The notes: generated from the letters alone by a model not told the origin. DNA of 64,000 bases from Flaccisagitta enflata (GCA_965153355.1 OZ231127.1:34100001-34164000); one strand, 5' to 3'; counted from the stretch's first letter, positions 51,406 to 63,234 are shown. Program-made: numbers and translations.

Positions 51406-51537
51406 CAACAAGTACCTCGGGGTACAACGATGCGTCCACATGTGGCTTAGCTTAATGACAACCTCGCTTTCTCGCCTCTCTCACTCAGCATCAGCCTGAT
51501 GTCAGAACCTAAAAGGATGAAATCGACTTTGCGATTG

Positions 51538-51630
51538 TTTTCAACTCGAGCGTGACGGACCAACCGACGGACGGACGGACGGATGGACGGACAAAGCCTC
51601 TTATAGAGATGCGTGGACGCATCTAAAAAT
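51538..51630 (+). mobile_element. Family A6 3' part
   Basis: TTTTCAACTCGAGCGTGACGG, (ACGG)n, AAAGCCTCTTATAG and the perfect hairpin AGATGCGTGGACGCATCT (51607-51624) followed by A's. Confidence 0.8.
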
Positions 51631-51808
51631 AAAAACAACAAAAGCAACAAAAACACAACAACGAAAATCTCTCCACGTAGCTTTGATTCTTCCTCTTTCT
51701 TTCCTTCGGCCAACGATCTAACATCATCTTCGGCGTCGTTGAATACAATTTCCTCTGCCTCACTTGAAGCGGATGATTGGCCAACCAGCCCATAGAGAGA
51801 CGTTCATG

Positions 51809-51833
51809 GCAACAACAACAACAACTACAACAA

Positions 51834-51887
<54 letters not shown>
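51809..51887. repeat. (AAC)n microsatellite
   Basis: Mostly pure AAC, followed by three tandem TCCGCGACAAAC-type units to about 51930. Confidence 0.95.
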
Positions 51888-52004
51888 CTCCGCGACAAAC
51901 TCCGCGACCAACTCCGTGACGAAGTTCGCAACGAAACGGCCGTAGCAGCAGCCTCAATGCCGGACGCCATCCGCAAAAAGCCGGAAATCCCAGAACGTGT
52001 GTTT

Positions 52005-52801
52005 TAGCAGCACCTTTGGCCCAGCAGCCCCCTTGACTCTTAAAAAGCCAGAAATAGGAGATAGTCACAGCAGCCCCTTAGCAGCCCCCTATGTTTTTGT
52101 TAAGTAGGGAAAGGATCAGCAGCCCCTTAGACCTCTCAGCAGCCCCCCCTTAAAAACACTGGTATATACTCAGCAGCCCCCCAGCAGCCCCTATTCTCAA
52201 CATTGCAGTGAAGTCTATGAGCCCTATCTTTTACACCTGTGGGGATAATACGCACTCAGGCAGCTCCCCAGCAGCCCCCCCTTACCCAAATACTGATAGA
52301 CTCAGCAGCCCTCTCGGCAGCCTTTTATACTCCCTTATTGCAGTTAAGACTTGCAGTTAATTATCTTTACAACTTGGGGATAGGGACCAGCAGCCTCTTC
52401 AGCAGCCCCCAACTAGAAACATTGGGATAGACACAGCAGCTCCCCAGCAGCCCCCATTATCAGTATGTGAGTTGATTTTAAGTCTAGCAGCCCCGTCTAC
52501 AACTGTGGGGATAGGACCAGTGAGCTTCCCCAGCAGCCCTCACTACAATACGACAGACTCCTACAGCCCTCAGCACTTCCTAGGCTCAACATTGCAGGGA
52601 AGTCTAGCAGCCCTATCTTACAACTGTGGGGATAGGACCAGCAGCCCCCCAGCAGCCCCCCAATTCAAATACTGGGATAGACTCCTCATTGCAGTTAAGA
52701 CCAGCAGCACTATCTTACAACTCAGATAGACAAGTTAAGCCCCCAGCAGCCCCCAACTAGAAACATTGGGATAGACACAGCAGCCCCCCAGCAGCCCCCA
52801 T
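52005..52801. repeat. CAGCAGCCCC-rich degenerate minisatellite
   Basis: CAGCAGCCCC occurs more than twenty times with 10-60-base spacers. A higher-order unit of about 115 bases (AACTRGAAACATTGGGATAGACACAG, TTGCAGTTAAG, ACAACTGTGGGGATAGGACC) is partly repeated. It runs up to the N gap. Confidence 0.8.
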
Positions 52802-52811
52802 NNNNNNNNNN
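52802..52811. other. Run of N (assembly gap)
   Basis: Undetermined bases at the edge of the CAGCAGCCCC tract. The array length here is therefore uncertain. Confidence 0.95.
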
Positions 52812-52969
52812 CAGTAGCCGCCCCGTTTCAGTTGTGTTGGCGATATATATCTTTCGCGCATGTAGAGGATTTTCTCCACTCCCTCGCCTTGCCTCTCATA
52901 AATCCCTCCTCAAATCCCGGTCCATTTGATTCAATCTGGGGCTGATCTGATGTGGCCGTCCAGCGCTCG

Positions 52970-53275
52970 GCCCAAATCTCGCCTCAAGCCTAAATCTCAA
53001 ACAGAGGCTGGGCCAGCGCAGTCAAGATACAGCCTCTGGTGAAGATGCAATAGAAGGCAGGAGTGGCCACAGTAATCTGGCTCCAGGCCTAGTTCAGCGC
53101 TGGGAGGCCTAGGATTTGGGCAGCACTCAGGCTGGTTGAGCCTCAAAGACTGGGGTGGCGCCGAGGCTGGTGGCCTTGGACTCAGGATTTGAAAGTGGTC
53201 AAAGAAAGGAAGAAGGAGGAGGAAAATCCCGTATGTGTGAAAGCATAGGTCATATTCTTCAGGGCCGCTGCTAAA
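52970..53275 (-). mobile_element. Family B fragment
   Basis: CCCAAATCTCGCCTCAAGCC units, GTATGTGTGAAAGCATAGGTC and TTCAGGGCCGCTGC match the second half of family B (compare 48760-48815). Confidence 0.6.
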
Positions 53276-53339
53276 AAAGGAAGAATGAAGAAAAAACAAA
53301 CAAAGAAATACAGAAAAAATGAAAAGAAAGATAAAACAA

Positions 53340-53388
53340 AGCAAAAGCAGGAAGGAAAGATAGAAAGAAAGATAGAAAGGAAGAAAAA

Positions 53389-53424
<36 letters not shown>

Positions 53425-53425
53425 C
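53340..53425. repeat. (GAAA)n microsatellite
   Basis: Decayed at its left end, pure for about 45 bases at the right. Confidence 0.9.
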
Positions 53426-53937
53426 AGGTGAAATCCCCAGCGTCACGTTCGGCTGGTTCTGAAATGATTTTGCTGCTTTCATCATTGTAATTGGTAAATG
53501 CAGGGGAATCGTCGACCGACTGCAAAGTTTCTTTTACACTCAAATTTTCTGCTCTGAACTGTATCACACATCCTCAGTTTTTTATCGCTCCCGAGTTCAC
53601 CTCAAAATATTTTTAAATCCAGTAGGAAAATCGAAAAGATTGAAGTAAAACTTGGTTCAGCTTGCTTTCTGGGTCGAGAGGCCTGGAGGAGAGTGATAGA
53701 GATGAAGAGAGAGAGAGAGACAGACAGACAGATAGAATGGCAGGGAGTAGAATAGAATGACAGAGGACTCATGGCAAGACAGATTACTGGACGGATTGAC
53801 AAGTAGGCAGACAGGCAAACAGACAGCTTAGCCAAAACTCATGCACAATGTGTATCACTATCACTCTATCAGGACAGTAATCATTTTGATATAGCTTGAG
53901 AGTCAGACAAACATACGCTCTTACACATTCTCTGCAA

Positions 53938-53938
<1 letters not shown>

Positions 53939-53978
<40 letters not shown>
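53939..53978. repeat. (GA)n microsatellite
   Basis: About 40 bases of GA. Confidence 0.9.
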
Positions 53979-53982
<4 letters not shown>

Positions 53983-54660
53983 CGGGCCGGCCTCAGTCGG
54001 GCAATCTCTCTTCGAATTATAAGAGCAGCAACGGGACCAAAGCTGTGATAAGAAAAAGAACCACCGAAAATCTTCGTGGGACGTTGTTGTACGAGAATTC
54101 TTTCTTACCGTTTTCTTTTCTTCACGTTTTTTTTTTCCGGTGCCCCCTTTCAATTGTATCGTTATGAAAATTTCGCCGAGATTTGACATGGACCGGACTC
54201 TGCATACAATCAGGGCGTGTTGCTTGTGACGACCAAAAACGCGTTCATTCCCGCCAAACCCGTTTACAGTGTGAATACATATCTATAAATTCAATGTGTC
54301 ACAAGGGAGTGATCGCAGTAAGTGAGCAAGTCCATAATAGGAGCGAGTGAGAAAAATGGAGCATTGCGTAGCGCGTGAGTAAAGTGAGCATTGGGCGCGA
54401 ACGAACGTAGCGAGCAACCGAGGGGCCCGTTAAAAACGCGATTGTCTGTGACTACAAACGCGTTAGCCATATGACTGTTGGTTAACTGATGGTTGGGTTT
54501 TAGGTTCCATGACCGTTGTGTAAGAGGTTATGAACTATGGAGGCCTAGGCGGCATTGTGTGGGTTAGCTCAAATTATCATTATGATTATAAATGTTGAAT
54601 GGCGTTGTACATCTTTCAATAACGAGATTCAAGAGAAAGTTTTCACCATTTGATATAAGT
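53979..54660. other. No recognisable feature
   Basis: Contains GAGTGAG / GTGAGCA-rich sequence near 54300-54400. I recognise no exon. Confidence 0.4.
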
Positions 54661-54666
54661 TTAACA

Positions 54667-54789
54667 AGGCCAAGTGGGCCAATAGGTGCGACGTGTGGAT
54701 CGTCGAACGAATGCGTTACCAACCGACCGACCAACCAATCGACCAACGGACACAGCCAGTTATAGAGGTGCTTTGTCGCACCTAAAAAA
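54667..54789 (+). mobile_element. Family A2 element, complete
   Basis: AACAAGGCCAAGTGGGCCAA head hairpin, AGGTGCGACGTGTGGATCG, ACCGACCA array, CCAGTTATAG and the perfect end hairpin AGGTGCTTTGTCGCACCT (54766-54783) plus A's. It shares architecture but little sequence with A1. Confidence 0.85.
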
Positions 54790-55692
54790 CGATTTTACCT
54801 CGCGCCTGCGCACGCCTACTCGTAACTCTTACACAAAACAGATCTGGACAATCAACAAATTGCAAATTCGCAGAGACAAATGCAAAGGTTACCAACAAAT
54901 TTTATCTGTCATAGGGCGGTTTGTGGTATTAGCAATAAAGGAATTACATAGTCATGGCACGAAGGGACCAAGACTATGTAACTGTTACATGTTACATGCG
55001 GATTTTCTTCACACGCGGATCCGCTACATATGACATTTATTCACAATAAGTGTAGCGAGTACAAAGCGAGATAGCGAGCAGTAAATGAGCACAGATTGAT
55101 ACAAAAACAAAAATTAAAATAGGAATAGAAATAAAATAAAAATGAAAACAAAAACATGGATAGTATGATCAGAGATCACCAAAGACTAGCAAAGTGCTGC
55201 AATTGGGACACTTTCACTTGAGCGTGCTCTGCGAAACGGTTTGCAGTTTTCCTCATCAGCACCACTTGCTTCTCTGTCCAACTCGTATTTCAAAGCTTGC
55301 TTTCGTCCATCAAGTCATAAACCATCATTTTCTCTAGTTACCCATCTATTCACGTAATACCACGCCAAACAAAAACCCAGTTGCTTCGACTTCCGATGAC
55401 AATAGATCCTCCGATAACATATCCAAAGATTCCGATACCTCTACGTAATCAAATATGGCGTCGAGATTCCGAGCGCACATGTAAAATCATAAGTGAAACA
55501 TTTACATTTAAATTACATTTTCATGATCCATTTGGTTTGGATTGGCCATCTATACAATTTATCAGAGAGACCAACACGCCAATGACGATAATCCGCCAGA
55601 AAAAGAAATAAAGCATTGTTACAGAAAAATACTTTTCGGTCACATTACGTAATCTTAAAGGTAATAAAAATTAAGCTTTTCCATGTAATTTT

Positions 55693-56092
55693 TAGTCGCG
55701 TGCACGCGACTCTACAACCCGCTTTGTCCGTCCGTCGGTCCGTAGGTCCGTCCGTCCGTCCGTCCGTCCGTCCGTCCGTCCGTCCGTCCGTCAAACTTAA
55801 CTTTTTTATTATACTTTAAGTTATTTCTAGTCATTCTAAGTCATCTTAAGTCATTCTAAGTCATTCTAAGTCATTCTAAGTCATTCTAAGTCATTCTAAG
55901 TCATTTCAAGTCATTCTAAGTTATTTTAAGTCACTTAAGTCAAATAGAACAAAGTTGTCATATCAGTCATTTTAGGTCTTTTTAAGTCATTTAAAGTTGT
56001 CTTGAGTCATTTTAAGTCATCTTGAGTCAATAAAAGTCATCTAACATTATTTATATCTTGCACGCGACTTATAGGTGTTGGCCTTGTTTTTC
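55693..56092 (-). mobile_element. Family A5 element with two different tandem arrays
   Basis: In + orientation: AGTCGCGTGCACGCGACTCT palindromic end, ACAACCCGCTTTGTCCG, a (CCGT)n array of about 15 units, then some 20 decamers AGTCATTCTA / AGTCATTTTA (55805-56040), CACGCGACTTATAGGTGTTG and GCCTTGTT. Confidence 0.85.
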
Positions 56093-57065
56093 TCGTATTC
56101 TCTTTGGGTCGGTTTCGACGCGACGGGGTTCAACCAATTTGGATTGAGCACTCCACTGACGGCTAATTTTAGGTATTTTCTTTTACTCTTTCATTTCCTT
56201 CAACTAGTGTTCAATCCCCACGGGGCCTACAACTTCATCCAAAGAACTCCGACGATAAAAAACTGATAAAATGTTTGATTAGAAAAAACAAACAAACAAA
56301 TCAACAAACTTCGATGATTAACGTACTATCCAACTCCGATGACGTCAAAGCTAGACTCAAAGTCAAATGGAAGTCCGATTTTTTGCGAGCTTTGAACTCT
56401 AAAAATGCGCGAAGAAAGGAAACTCATGAAAGTTCTCTGATAAACTCTTTTTTTTTTAAACGCGTCTCTTTTTTGACTGATAATGAAATTCTAAACGACG
56501 AAAGGCCTTTTTAATGTCTTAGACATCTTATAGCTCCTAATCGTCTTTTTCCGGCCTCGTAATGGGATTAAACGTCAACGTTGGCGCGGTGATCTTCCTA
56601 TTCTCTTCAATTTTAAGAAACGTTGCGCCGCAGTTCACCGGTCAAATCCAGCGTGAGTTTCTAGCAATCTCATGCGGTATTGCGGTAACCACTCGCTTAC
56701 ATGTATATGATTTTATCTCCACTATGGAGAGGGAATACTCGTCAGTGTCTTTAACCTCGATTCTTGCCATGAACGAAAAATATCTATGATTCCACAGCCG
56801 TTTGAAATTTCTGCAGAAAGATTTTGCAAAATGGAATATTGCTGATTGTTATCATAATATAGTGGTGTACTGTTTCAACAGGTAAACTTGGTTGGGCAAG
56901 AGTTAAAAATCAAAAATTTATGTTTTAAAAACATTTAGCTAGGTCACTCTTAAAGTCATATCCTCTTTGATTGTGGCAAAGATACTGATGTCAATAAAGC
57001 TCTAGTCTGTTGGATCGGGATCTCCTACCATTAGTCGTTACTTACTGAAATAATGACGCTGTAAT
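56093..57065. other. Unidentified open frames, no assigned function
   Basis: Three ordinary-composition frames of 75-80 codons (56275-56514, 56562-56789 and, before the A5 element, 55381-55611) lack splice signals that link them. One contains NVGAVIFLFSSILRNVAPQF. I do not recognise any family; they may be exon fragments, transposon relics or chance. Confidence 0.2.
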
Positions 57066-57067
57066 TG

Positions 57068-57104
57068 GCCAAAAAAGGAGCGTGCTTATAAAAAAAAAAA
57101 AGTG
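57068..57104. mobile_element. Right end of the 41292-type MITE family
   Basis: CCAAAAAAGGAGCGTGCTTA, an A-run and AGTG followed by TA: the same as 41929-41963. No matching left end was found upstream, so the copy is truncated or diverged. Confidence 0.65.
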
Positions 57105-57169
57105 TAATCATACTCATCTAAGATTTTTTATACTTCGGCACTACCGCCTAATTTTGCGTATGAGCATAA

Positions 57170-57302
<133 letters not shown>

Positions 57303-57610
57303 AGTCTGTGTCTACCGTTGAGCAGTGCATTTGCTATCAGCTCAAGTCCTTGGATACCATAAAAATTTGAATATGAATAAATGAATGGAATAGCTTAACT
57401 TAGGGTGACGATCAATGAGGGCAGCGAGGGGATGTGTTCCTCTCTAATTCTAGCGTTTTATTTTCAACTAGCTTCCAGGCTCATTTGGCCCGTTCTTTTT
57501 TTCTCACTACTCTTACGCTAAGTTAAGTGTGCATTTGATGAAACCATCAACTTTCTAAATTTCGCTCATTGCTCATGACGATTTGTCATGTTCACCGTTA
57601 CTCTGGATAT

Positions 57611-57612
<2 letters not shown>

Positions 57613-57702
<90 letters not shown>
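57613..57702. repeat. (CT)n microsatellite
   Basis: About 88 bases of pure CT. Confidence 0.95.
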
Positions 57703-57706
<4 letters not shown>

Positions 57707-57919
57707 GCGCCTGATTAAAATGTTATATTGACCTCGGCAATCATTCAGTATCCACCCTTTTTCTCCCTCGCACAATAAATTCAACATGATCTTTTTACTT
57801 CATTCTCTTACATCTTATATCTCGTTGATAAACCGATCTCTCCCCGAAGCTTTTATTCAAATCATGTGTGTGCGTGATAAAGGCGGAGGGAGGGGAAATG
57901 GGCGGTAGTAACGTCATCT

Positions 57920-58290
<371 letters not shown>

Positions 58291-58330
58291 GTCCATTGTT
58301 AAATAACAACAATATTGTTGATATAATCAT

Positions 58331-58334
<4 letters not shown>

Positions 58335-58425
<91 letters not shown>
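58335..58425. repeat. (CT)n microsatellite serving as a polypyrimidine tract
   Basis: About 90 bases of CT ending 10 bases before a possible splice acceptor at 58434. Confidence 0.95.
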
Positions 58426-58426
<1 letters not shown>

Positions 58427-58434
58427 TCAAACAG

Positions 58435-58557
58435 ACACATTATGCATCGGTGTGCGGAACACGTTAAACTGTCCGGCGGGCACGCGCTTTTTCGTGTTGT
58501 CGCAAACTTACGGCTGGAAAACGACTGGCGATGGAACAGGCTGTAGAGTGGAACCAG
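58435..58557 (+). CDS. Possible exon of a SUEL-type (galactose-binding) lectin domain
   Basis: Frame: TLCIGVRNTLNCPAGTRFFV, LSQTYGWKTTGDGTGCRVEP. The spacing C....L.C..G....VLS..YG......C resembles the start of the SUEL/RBL lectin domain found in egg lectins, latrophilins and EVA-1. The usual YGR is YGW, and the typical acidic position before the first Cys is missing. Acceptor CCTCAAACAG|AC follows the CT tract; donor CCAG|GTGCAG is plausible, phase 1. No neighbouring lectin exon is certain. Confidence 0.45.
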
Positions 58558-58604
58558 GTGCAGGACGATGACCTCTCGCATTTTTTTTCGGGAAAGAATC
58601 CCTT

Positions 58605-58765
58605 TTTAGTCGCGGACACGCGACTCTACACCTTGCCGCGTCGGTCGGTATGTCGGTCGGTATGTCGGTCCGTCCGTCACATTTTTGAATTCCGAGCGGT
58701 TTTCGCATTACCGCTCCTGCCCAATCGTCCGCGACTGGATTGCCGTGTATCCGGCCTTGTTTGTA
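58605..58765 (-). mobile_element. Family A element, reverse orientation
   Basis: TAGTCGCGGACACGCGACTC hairpin, ACACCTTGCCG, GTCGGTCGGTATGTCGG array, TGCCCAATCGTCCGCGACTG and GTGTATCCGGCCTTGTT. Complete. Confidence 0.85.
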
Positions 58766-58799
58766 TCGAATCAAGCGTGAGTTACATCATAAATGGCTA

Positions 58800-59480
58800 G
58801 ACAAATAACAATAGCCTTCTTCACAAGTCTTCACAAGTGTTCACAAGTTTATGTCAAGAAAAATCCTCGGCCAACGTCTAGCTAGAGCTGGAATGGGTGA
58901 ATGAACTCATTTCCATCATATCTGATAACATCTTACGCGCAGCACCCCTTAGAAACGGTCACGTGGAACGGCGTATGAGCCGTTACGTATGGCCACCGTT
59001 AACACTTAACACGTGGCATCTCAGACATCGCCCTAGCGTTTTCCTGGCTGAAAGTAAACAAACGAAAAGCTAGCTTAGCGCGTTTTTGCGCTTACCGTGT
59101 TCTGACTAAAAAACTTGAAAATGAAGGAAATTTCTGTCGTTTTCGGTCCTTCTTATTGGTAACAGTAGCAAAGACGAGCTCAAATCAATTAATCATGTTC
59201 TAATTGTTTAAATACATAAAATACATTAAATCACGAAATTCATGTCCAAGAACGAATAAGAGCACGAAGGCGCAATTACGCGTTTGATATAGGGTGAAAG
59301 GAAATGAGGGCAACTTTTAATTTCCTGCATGTGAATAAAAACTCCTTTTGGGCCTTTTTTCAGGGAAAAATGATTATGGGCGGACAACTTGTATTTTAAG
59401 TCTTAGTCTTGAGGATTGTTCAGTGGTCAAATTCATTTTCTTCAACATCGTCTAACGTAAGAATTCTACCAATCTTTACG
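58800..59480. other. No recognisable feature
   Basis: Mixed sequence with a TTCACAAG triplication near 58820-58850. No domain or repeat family recognised. Confidence 0.4.
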
Positions 59481-59487
59481 AATTAAG

Positions 59488-59609
59488 TGAGTGCGCTTGA
59501 TGTCGTCGTTGCAAGCTTCAACGAGTGCAAGCTCGCCGCTGAAACAATCGATTCCGCCGCACGACTCAACGCCCATGGGAAGGAGGTGAAAGATGCGCGT
59601 AAGAAGTGA
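59488..59609 (+). CDS. Possible terminal exon, function unknown
   Basis: Reads SALDVVVASFNECKLAAETI, DSAARLNAHGKEVKDARKK and stop TGA. The helix-like, charged composition is unlike nearby repeat DNA. TTTACGAATTAAG|TG gives a possible (weak) acceptor whose phase fits the donor at 58557. Linkage to the lectin-like exon is only inferred. Confidence 0.25.
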
Positions 59610-59939
59610 CTTTCATCCCCATCGAGATAGAAACAGCGATCCAATGCCGCGTGCGTGCTTCCAAGCGTCGGCATCTAAGCGTTGACGTTTTCCCGCAAAA
59701 CGTTTCTTTAAAAAGAAAAGCGAAATTCTCTCTGTCCGGGCTATCGATGCTTAACCGTTAAGGATTAACGGTTAATTAACCATTAATATAATTGTTTATC
59801 ATCGAAATAGTTAAATATGATTAACCGTTAATTGTTATTCATTACCAAGTCTTTGTTTTGCTCTCACTTCATCATCAGATGATTCACCTTTACCAAATTT
59901 GGCAAATTCATGTAAAAAAAAAAGAAAAAAAAAAAGACA

Positions 59940-60450
59940 GAGCGCTAAAGGGCAATATGTGGTCAGCGATATCCATTGCCCTGCTTTGCATGGTTATAAA
60001 TCGGAATGAGAAGAAGCAGGGCAGCAGCCCCGATGGGGATGAAGTCCTGTAGAACACGGAGGGACTTTGGTTTGTCCGTCTGTTTGTCTGTTCATACGTC
60101 AGTGCCCCCCAGGCCCTCTCAAGCAGGAAATCTGCCCTCTCAGGCCTGAAATCTGCCTTCTCAGGCCTTGAATCCGCGAGGATAGATGTGAGGCCTGAGA
60201 GGACAGGTTTTAGGCCTGAGAGGGCAGATTTCAAGCCCTGAGAGGGCAGATTTCAAGCCTGACAGGGCAGATTTTAGGCCTGAGAGGGCAGATTTTAGGC
60301 CTGAGAGCCTTCTCAGGCCTAAAATCTGCCCTTTCAGGCCTGGGGCCTGGGGGGAATAACGATCGAACGAACAAACAGAGGAATGGACAGACAAACAAAA
60401 GGCCCCCCATGTTCTACTGGACTTTGTTCCCTTTGAAGCCGCTGCCCAAA
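59940..60450 (+). mobile_element. Family B element with AGGCCTGA repeats
   Basis: GGTCAGCGATATCCATTGCC head, GCAGCAGCCCCGATGGGGAT and TCCTGTAGAACACGGAGGGA, then about ten units alternating between AGGCCTGAAATCTGCC and its inverse GGCAGATTTTAGGCCT (60100-60345), and the inverse CATGTTCTACTGGAC at the end. Confidence 0.75.
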
Positions 60451-60599
60451 AAATTGGACCTCTGAGGCCTCAAATCGGGCCTCAAATCAGGCCCTAAACT
60501 AGGTTTCTCAACCCTAGCAAACCTCAAGTTAGTTCTCTTAGGGCCTAATCCTGGCATATAAGCCTAAAATTAGCCCGGTCGGTCTTTGAATCAGTCCTT

Positions 60600-60745
60600 T
60601 CATGCTTTTCAGGCAGGATAAACGTTGAACAACAGTCCCCCTTGTGTTCTACAGGATTTTGCCCCCTTTGGGGCCACTGCCCTGCTTCCCCTCAAATTCA
60701 CAATCATGCAAATCAGGGCAACTTGTATCGCTGACATGACATAAT
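60600..60745 (-). mobile_element. Family B fragment, reverse orientation
   Basis: CCCCCTTGTGTTCTACAGGA, CCCTTTGGGGCCACTGCCCT and TTGTATCGCTGAC. Confidence 0.7.
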
Positions 60746-60747
60746 GC

Positions 60748-60748
<1 letters not shown>

Positions 60749-60816
<68 letters not shown>

Positions 60817-60843
60817 CTTTCTTTCTTCCATTCTTTCTTTCTT
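60749..60843. repeat. (TTTC)n microsatellite
   Basis: About 23 TTTC units with two CATTC interruptions. Confidence 0.95.
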
Positions 60844-60906
60844 GACTGATAATACTGTCTTCCTCTTCTGTCTGTCTGTTCCTCTCTCGTGGTCTGTGCT
60901 AGATAC

Positions 60907-61097
60907 TTAATCATTGGCGGCTGTCTGAAATTCGTACGGCTCCGGAGCAATTTCCATCTCGTGTTTATCCACGGCGGTTTCAATATGAGAGCCAGCTCGT
61001 CTTTGTTGACGAAACTTTCGGCAAAAGCGCTGGGTCGGCCTCGAGGATGAAATGATGGGTGCAATGCAAAGGACGCGCTCATTATCCTCTTTGATAT
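60907..61097 (-). CDS. Terminal coding exon of an unidentified protein
   Basis: On the minus strand, acceptor ATTCTGTATTCAG|AT opens a 62-codon frame ending in TAA: IKEDNERVLCIAPIISSSRP, TQRFCRKFRQQRRAGSHIET, AVDKHEMEIAPEPYEFQTAAND. The basic stretch followed by an acidic end is like a cytoplasmic tail, but I recognise no family. Phase 1 entry fits the donor of the exon at 62658-62737, producing ...TSEII-D-IKEDNE.... Confidence 0.5.
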
Positions 61098-61327
61098 CTG
61101 AATACAGAATACGGATTTCAAGGGACCAATAATTTTTTTCTTTTATAGGTGGACTTCTGTTATTGCCAGCAAAGGAAGGAAAAGGAATTACCATGAAGGG
61201 ACTACCAATAAAGGCGGCTCTAGCCGACTGGAAAAAAGTCGTAAATGGGAGTTTTTTTCCTTTGTACATGTTCTTCTGTGTATCCATTTTAAGATGTCTG
61301 GTTGACTGCTTGTCTGTTTTTGTCATT

Positions 61328-61650
<323 letters not shown>

Positions 61651-61981
61651 GCAAATTAAAATATCAAAGTTAGCGTCAATTTGGGTAACACCTTTACTAT
61701 TTCCTTAGGAAAATTGTGATCAATGAAAAATATCGATTTTTTGCGAAAATGGCGAAAAATTAAAAAAGATTTAAAAAATCATAAGGCGAAAAATAATCAT
61801 TGTAGAGACCTCTGGTTGGCGCCATTGGAAAGAGAAAAATAAGCTCTTTCTCAGCTGTGAATATAAAAAATATATTATCCCAGCCCCAAAAGGGCTCAAC
61901 TTCCTAAAATTGACCACAAATCCAAAATAGAAAATTCTATTTCTCCCCTACGTTTCAAAAAGTCGAATTATGCAATTCGAC

Positions 61982-62133
61982 TTTTTAGTCACGGACTCGC
62001 GACTCTAGAATCTGCCGTGTCTGTTGGTCGGTTGGTCCTTCCGTCCATAACAAAAACAAAATACGAGCGTTATTTTGCTATTCCGCACCTGCCCATCCAT
62101 CCGCGACTTAGGGGGAGTGTATACGGCCTTGTT
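61982..62133 (-). mobile_element. Family A element, reverse orientation
   Basis: TAGTCACGGACTCGCGACTC hairpin (imperfect), AATCTGCCGTGTC, TTGGTCGGTTGGTCC, CCGCACCTGCCCATCCATCC, GTATACGGCCTTGTT. Confidence 0.8.
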
Positions 62134-62384
62134 GTCAATAAATCGTAATGTTATAGACCTGTGGAGTTCCATTGGAAGCGGGTCCGTTCGAGCAGGTTTC
62201 CACTGTACCATGATTTAATGGCGGGAACTATTGTGACCGTCGACGCGCTGTCATCAAATTCCGAAAAGTCGCCAAACAATTGTACTGAGATGGTCTCTTC
62301 GGATATGTACTAAGCTCGTCAGATCTGAGAGAATTATTGCAGAACTAAGACGAAATTTGACTAGAAAATGTCTACTAATTCCGA

Positions 62385-62389
<5 letters not shown>

Positions 62390-62456
<67 letters not shown>
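62390..62456. repeat. (GA)n microsatellite
   Basis: About 66 bases of GA. Confidence 0.95.
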
Positions 62457-62460
<4 letters not shown>

Positions 62461-62657
62461 CGCGCTTTTGTAGCGGATGTACAGACCGATGGTAGGGCGG
62501 ACTAACAACGATTGGACAGACAGACACACAGACAGACCATTAAAGCCTTTTAAGTAGTTGTGAAGGTGCAAAAAATGTGATTAAGAGCCTCATCTTTGCG
62601 GTAAGAAATATTGCGCTAGCTGCGAATGACGTTTGCAATACCTTTTCTTTTACCTAC

Positions 62658-62737
62658 CAATAATTTCGCTTGTATCCGCGACAGTTCCGGGAATATCCAT
62701 AATAACGAGAACATTCGCAAAGAGTTTCTCTGCTTTG
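62658..62737 (-). CDS. Internal coding exon of the same unidentified protein
   Basis: On the minus strand: acceptor TTTTTTTTTTTCAG|C, frame KAEKLFANVLVIMDIPGTVA, DTSEII, donor TTG|GTAGGT. It is 80 nt, entering in phase 2 and leaving in phase 1. Of the three frames, the one shown joins in frame to the terminal exon at 61097-60907; the frame QSRETLCECSRYYGYS would hit TGA at that junction. Upstream exons are not identified, and the open frame at 62760-62880 does not join in phase. Confidence 0.45.
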
Positions 62738-63061
62738 CTGAAAAAAAAAAATCATTGACAGAATAAATTCGAGCTGCTTTCGGACGTTGAGCTCGATAAA
62801 TGCCGATCGGATGCTCATCTTCTTTGCATATGTTTTCTTTCAGATGGGTTACTGAGAGGATCGGACTCGTTTCTAACGCGTGGTGGTGATATGTTCCTCC
62901 TGAAAAAAAGTGTGTTTCCATGATCGGTCCTTGTAAGCTAGAGTATTTCCAACCGAGGGACCCATAGATTTAAGTACAACTATTCGACATAACAGAAAGA
63001 ATAGAAATAATAAAACCTGTGATTAAGGATCATACCTCAGACATCTAAGTATCTTAAACAA

Positions 63062-63234
63062 AGCCGATACACAGCCCAGCCCAATAAGTAGTGAGTGGGC
63101 AGGAACAGTAGTGCAGGTGGGCAGGGGCAGTGTGTGAGAGGGCGGGGGCTATCTTGTAACATGGCAGGGGCCACCAACCGACCGTCCAACCAAGGGACAC
63201 ACCCTCTGATATAGTTGATGGCTAGCGACTAAAA
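63062..63234 (+). mobile_element. Degenerate family A3 element
   Basis: AAAGCCGATACACAGCCCAGCC, two cores (AGTGGGCAGGAACAG and GGTGGGCAGGGGCAG), ACCGACCGTCCAACC, CACACCCTCTGATATAG and GCTAGCGACTAAAAA. Confidence 0.65.

Noticed and set aside
56275-56789. Transposase of the MITE family ending at 57104
   Set aside because: The open frames show no DDE/DDD motif or helix-turn-helix that I can recognise, and no left terminus was found.
61149-61240. Plus-strand exon candidate (GLLLLPAKEGKGITMKGLPI, KAALADWKKV)
   Set aside because: Acceptor TTTTATAG and donor GTC|GTAAAT are plausible, but it overlaps the inferred minus-strand intron and has no recognised domain or phase partner.
62760-62900. Minus-strand frame GGTYHHHALETSPILSVTHL as an upstream exon of the 60.9-62.7 kb gene
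   Set aside because: Protein-like, with a good acceptor, but no donor joins it in phase to the exon at 62737. A second frame ending RKHMQRR is equally plausible.
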